Shown here in pieces: positions 61,186-64,000 of a stretch of 64,000 bases of DNA. The position numbers and the translations under genes are program-made. The notes under the pieces were generated by a model. That model ran no database searches, had not been told where the DNA came from, and saw nothing but the letters and a program-made list of their open reading frames with translations. Location of the stretch: NCBI RefSeq assembly GCF_913063105.1, contig NZ_CAJXYQ010000009.1:97772-161771 (forward strand), read 5' to 3'. Position 1 is the first letter of the stretch, and each line of letters begins with the position of its first letter. Source of the DNA: an uncultured Draconibacterium sp. (lineage in GTDB: Bacteria > Bacteroidota > Bacteroidia > Bacteroidales > Prolixibacteraceae).

Positions 61186-61249
61186 GGTTGAGTAAAGGAT
61201 CCTCTCTAATGTCTTCCGGAGGAGAATTGAAGACCGCCTTAGGGCAACC
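61186..61249 (+). ncRNA. structured rpsL-rpsG spacer (possible S7 autoregulatory RNA)
   Basis: Three nested helices can form: GGTTG (61186-61190) with CAACC (61245-61249), AAGG (61195-61198) with CCTT (61237-61240), and GTCTTC (61211-61216) with GAAGAC (61229-61234), ending 28 bp before the rpsG ATG. In E. coli the rpsL-rpsG spacer is the binding site for repressor S7, so a similar role is possible. The structure is read by eye and not tested for covariation. Confidence 0.4.
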
Positions 61250-61277
61250 GATTTAAATAACACTAAAAAGTTTTAAA

Positions 61278-61754
61278 ATGAGAAAGTCAAAACCAAAGAA
61301 GAGGCATTTGTTGCCAGATCCAAAGTTTAATGATGTGCTGGTAACCCGCTTTGTAAACGACCTTATGGTGGATGGGAAAAAATCTACCGCATACAGTATT
61401 TTTTACGATACCATGGATATGGTAGAAAAAAGAATGAAAGATGCTGAGCAATCTCCACTTGAAGTGTGGAAAAAAGCATTGGAGAATATCACTCCTGCTG
61501 TAGAGGTTAAAAGCCGCCGTGTTGGTGGTGCTACTTTCCAGGTTCCGATGGAAATTCGTCCGGAAAGAAAAACCGCAATCAGTATTAAAAATATGATCTT
61601 GTTTGCCAGAAAACGTTCTGGAAGATCTATGGCCGATAAGTTATCTGCTGAAATTATTGCTGCATTTAACGAAGAGGGTGGAGCGTATAAGAAGAAAGAA
61701 GATACCCACAGAATGGCCGAAGCAAACCGTGCATTCGCACACTTCAGATTTTAG
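61278..61754 (+). CDS. rpsG: 30S ribosomal protein S7
   Basis: A 158-residue primary binding protein of the 16S rRNA 3' domain. Signatures are [59 protein letters not shown] and [25 protein letters not shown]. It lies between rpsL and fusA in standard order, 134 bp after rpsL. Confidence 0.98.
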   Translation: MRKSKPKKRHLLPDPKFNDVLVTRFVNDLMVDGKKSTAYSIFYDTMDMVEKRMKDAEQSPLEVWKKALENITPAVEVKSRRVGGATFQVPMEIRPERKTAISIKNMILFARKRSGRSMADKLSAEIIAAFNEEGGAYKKKEDTHRMAEANRAFAHFRF

Positions 61755-61813
61755 TTTAGAGAGAACAAAATATAGTTTAGTAAAATTTGGTAATAGAAAA
61801 TAGGTAATTTAAA

Positions 61814-63925
61814 ATGGCTAAACAAGATCTGAAATATACCAGGAATATTGGTATTATGGCGCACATCGACGCCGGTAAAACCACCGTGTCAGAACGAATT
61901 TTGTTTTACACAGGTATGACTCACCGTATTGGTGAAGTGCACGATGGTGCTGCAACCATGGACTGGATGGAACAAGAGCAGGAAAGAGGTATTACAATTA
62001 CTTCTGCTGCAACTACCACCTTCTGGAAACACAAAGAGCAGGAGTATAAAATCAATATTATTGATACTCCGGGACACGTTGACTTTACCGTAGAGGTTGA
62101 GCGTTCGCTGCGTATTCTTGATGGTACTGTAGCTCTTTTCTGTGCTGTAGGAGGTGTTGAAGCACAGTCGGAAACGGTATGGCGTCAGGCTGAAAAATAT
62201 GGTGTTCCGCGTATTGCATTTGTAAATAAAATGGACCGTCAGGGTGCCGATTTCTTTAATGTATACAATGAAATTAAAGAAAAATTAGGTGCGAATCCTG
62301 TTCCAATGCAAATTCCTATCGGTGCTGAAGAAACTTTCGAGGGAGTTATCGACCTTGTTGAGATGAAAGCAGTGCGTTGGGAAGACGACGCAACAATGGG
62401 AACTAAATATGTTCTTAGCGAAATTCCTGAAGAATTAAAAGAACAGGCTGACGAATGGAAAGAAAAATTAGTTGAATCGGTTGCCGAAGTTGACGATGAA
62501 ATTTTGGAGCGTTACTTCGAAGATCCTGATTCAATTACTGCTGAAGAAATGATGGCTGTAATCCGTAAAGCAACTTTGGAAGGAGTAATCATTCCGATGA
62601 TGTGTGGATCAGCATTTAAAAATAAAGGTGTTCAGCGTTTGTTGGATGCGGTTTGTGAGTTCTTGCCTTCTCCGCTTGACAAAGGCGAAGTTAAAGGTAA
62701 AAACCCGGTAATCGATAAAGAAGTAACACGTATGCCTGATGCAGATGAACCTTTGGCTGCACTGGCATTTAAAATTGCTACCGACCCATTCGTAGGTCGT
62801 TTGGCATTTATCCGTGTTTATTCTGGTAAAATTGAGGCGGGTTCAACCGTATACAACTCACGTACAGGTAAAAAAGAGCGTATTTCTCGCTTATACCAGA
62901 TGCACTCTAACAAGCAAAATCCAAAAGATGTTATCGAGGCAGGTGATATCTGTGCTGCAGTAGGTTTTAAAGATATTCGTACAGGTGATACACTTGGCGA
63001 TCTTAAAAATCCAATTGAGCTGGAAAGCATGGATTTTCCGGAACCGGTAATTGGTATTGCTATTGAGCCTAAATCTCAAAAAGATGTTGATAAACTTGGA
63101 AACGGTTTAGCAAAACTGGCTGAAGAAGATCCAACATTCGTTGTTAGAACTGACGAAGATTCAGGTCAGACAGTAATTCGCGGTATGGGTGAGCTTCACC
63201 TTGAAATTTTGATCGACCGTTTGAAACGCGAGTTCAAAGTTGAATGTAACCAGGGAGCTCCTCAGGTAGCATACAAAGAAGCTATTACTCAGTCAGTTGA
63301 GCTTCGTGAAGTATTCAAGAAGCAAACTGGTGGACGTGGTAAATTCGCCGATATTATTTGTCGTGTTGAGCCTACAGAAGTAGGAAAAGAAGGACTTGAA
63401 TTTATCGACGAGGTAAAAGGTGGTCGTATTCCACGTGAATACATCCCATCGGTAGAGAAAGGTTTTAAAGATGCATTGGCCAATGGTCCGTTAGCAGGGT
63501 TCCCTGTTGATAGCCTGAAAGTAACACTGCTTGATGGTTCATTCCACCCGGTGGATTCAGACCAGTTGTCATTTGAAATCTGTGCACGTCAAGCATTTAA
63601 ATCTGCTGCATCGAAAGCAAAACCTGCACTGCTTGAGCCAATTATGAAGCTTGAGATTGTTACTCCGGAAGAGTATATGGGTGATATTATCGCCGATCTT
63701 AACCGTCGTCGGGGCGAGGTAGCCAGCATGGATTCAAAAGGTAATGCCAAAGTAATTGAAGCAAAAGTTCCGCTATCAGAGCAGTTTGGTTATGTTACCG
63801 TATTACGTACACTATCATCAGGACGTGCTACTTCATCAATGGAGTTTAGCCACTATGCCGAGGTTCCGCGTAACCTGGCAGAGAAAGTGTTAGCAGATGT
63901 ACAAGGAAGAATTGATTTATTATAA
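61814..63925 (+). CDS. fusA: elongation factor G
   Basis: A 703-residue translocase with fully canonical GTPase motifs: [40 protein letters not shown] and [12 protein letters not shown]. Domain IV has [13 protein letters not shown] and domain V the [30 protein letters not shown] segment. It provides the essential GTP-driven translocation and ribosome-recycling activity and is the reference for judging the altered paralogue at 41728-43884. It stands 59 bp after rpsG and 22 bp before rpsJ. Confidence 0.98.
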   Translation: MAKQDLKYTRNIGIMAHIDAGKTTVSERILFYTGMTHRIGEVHDGAATMDWMEQEQERGITITSAATTTFWKHKEQEYKINIIDTPGHVDFTVEVERSLRILDGTVALFCAVGGVEAQSETVWRQAEKYGVPRIAFVNKMDRQGADFFNVYNEIKEKLGANPVPMQIPIGAEETFEGVIDLVEMKAVRWEDDATMGTKYVLSEIPEELKEQADEWKEKLVESVAEVDDEILERYFEDPDSITAEEMMAVIRKATLEGVIIPMMCGSAFKNKGVQRLLDAVCEFLPSPLDKGEVKGKNPVIDKEVTRMPDADEPLAALAFKIATDPFVGRLAFIRVYSGKIEAGSTVYNSRTGKKERISRLYQMHSNKQNPKDVIEAGDICAAVGFKDIRTGDTLGDLKNPIELESMDFPEPVIGIAIEPKSQKDVDKLGNGLAKLAEEDPTFVVRTDEDSGQTVIRGMGELHLEILIDRLKREFKVECNQGAPQVAYKEAITQSVELREVFKKQTGGRGKFADIICRVEPTEVGKEGLEFIDEVKGGRIPREYIPSVEKGFKDALANGPLAGFPVDSLKVTLLDGSFHPVDSDQLSFEICARQAFKSAASKAKPALLEPIMKLEIVTPEEYMGDIIADLNRRRGEVASMDSKGNAKVIEAKVPLSEQFGYVTVLRTLSSGRATSSMEFSHYAEVPRNLAEKVLADVQGRIDLL

Positions 63926-63947
63926 TAATTTATAACAATTTTCTCTT

Positions 63948-64000
63948 ATGAGTCAAAAGATCAGGATTAAGCTTAAATCGTACGATCACAACTTGGTAGA
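63948..64000 (+). CDS. rpsJ: 30S ribosomal protein S10 (5' end only)
   Basis: The first 17 codons, reading MSQKIRIKLKSYDHNLV, are the conserved start of S10. The gene continues past the right edge. Its position after fusA shows that the str and S10 operons are joined without tuf between them in this genome, as in several Bacteroidota. Confidence 0.9.
   Translation, partial: MSQKIRIKLKSYDHNLV

Noticed and set aside
1..64000. CRISPR arrays, tRNA/rRNA genes, insertion sequences, prophage
   Set aside because: No periodic direct repeats, no tRNA cloverleaf signatures, no transposase or phage-like genes and no terminal inverted repeats were recognised.

Overview
The window looks like a chromosomal segment of a member of the Bacteroidota, probably a marine or anaerobic Bacteroidia lineage (Marinilabiliales/Prolixibacteraceae-like; the family-level guess is inference). 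Support comes from many TAnnTTTG-type -7 boxes 5' of genes, A/T-rich initiation regions without Shine-Dalgarno motifs, an RprX/RprY-type two-component pair, a DUF4290 gene next to murA, a gliding-motility/type IX secretion C-terminal domain, NigD-like lipoproteins and an Asp-type MurA. I saw no tRNA, rRNA, CRISPR array, insertion sequence or prophage; the segment reads as ordinary vertically inherited chromosome.

Layout. 1-3.8 kb (minus): the 5' end of a RluD-type pseudouridine synthase, a PASTA protein, rpmH, and a response regulator/histidine kinase pair. 4-10 kb (plus): a DUF1573 protein, the MeaB GTPase, dihydrolipoyl dehydrogenase and a FadL-type outer membrane protein. 10-12.6 kb (minus): three lipoproteins, the last a serpin. 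12.8-14.9 kb (plus): an ECF sigma factor overlapping a protein with an inner-membrane helix and an outer-membrane barrel. 15.7-19.1 kb: pta-ackA. 19.2-26.1 kb (minus): two large PAS hybrid kinases flanking a small STAS-like protein. 26.2-37.7 kb (minus): transketolase, serA, a Crp/Fnr regulator, grpE-dnaJ, a TlpA-like thioredoxin, DUF4290-murA and a UvrD/PcrA helicase. 38-44 kb: a type IX secretion candidate, small hypothetical genes and a second, aberrant EF-G. 44.2-55.5 kb (plus): a long sulfite-reductase/siroheme operon. 55.6-60.3 kb: two paralogous secreted proteins divergent from a C39-peptidase ABC exporter and its HlyD partner. 60.7-64 kb: the str operon (rpsL, rpsG, fusA, start of rpsJ).

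The most interesting region is 44.26-55.15 kb. The operon encodes the steps from glutamyl-tRNA to siroheme (hemA, hemL, hemB, hemC, hemD, cobA and a CysG-N-like gene) together with both subunits of the sulfite reductase that needs siroheme. No heme-specific step (hemE, hemN, hemH) is present. In front of it is a 29-codon reading frame in which 13 residues are Cys or Met, followed by a strong terminator hairpin whose T-run abuts the hemA start. The end of the small frame is perfectly complementary over 8 nt to the terminator's 5' arm, and an upstream segment could sequester that antiterminator. This has the layout of a classical ribosome-mediated attenuator, here sensing sulfur amino acids. I know of no description of such an element in this phylum; this is a prediction from sequence.

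Other points of note are an EF-G paralogue without the catalytic His and other GTPase consensus residues, a MurA with Asp in place of the fosfomycin-target Cys, a compact glutamyl-tRNA reductase lacking the usual dinucleotide glycine motif and C-terminal domain, and a structured rpsL-rpsG spacer.
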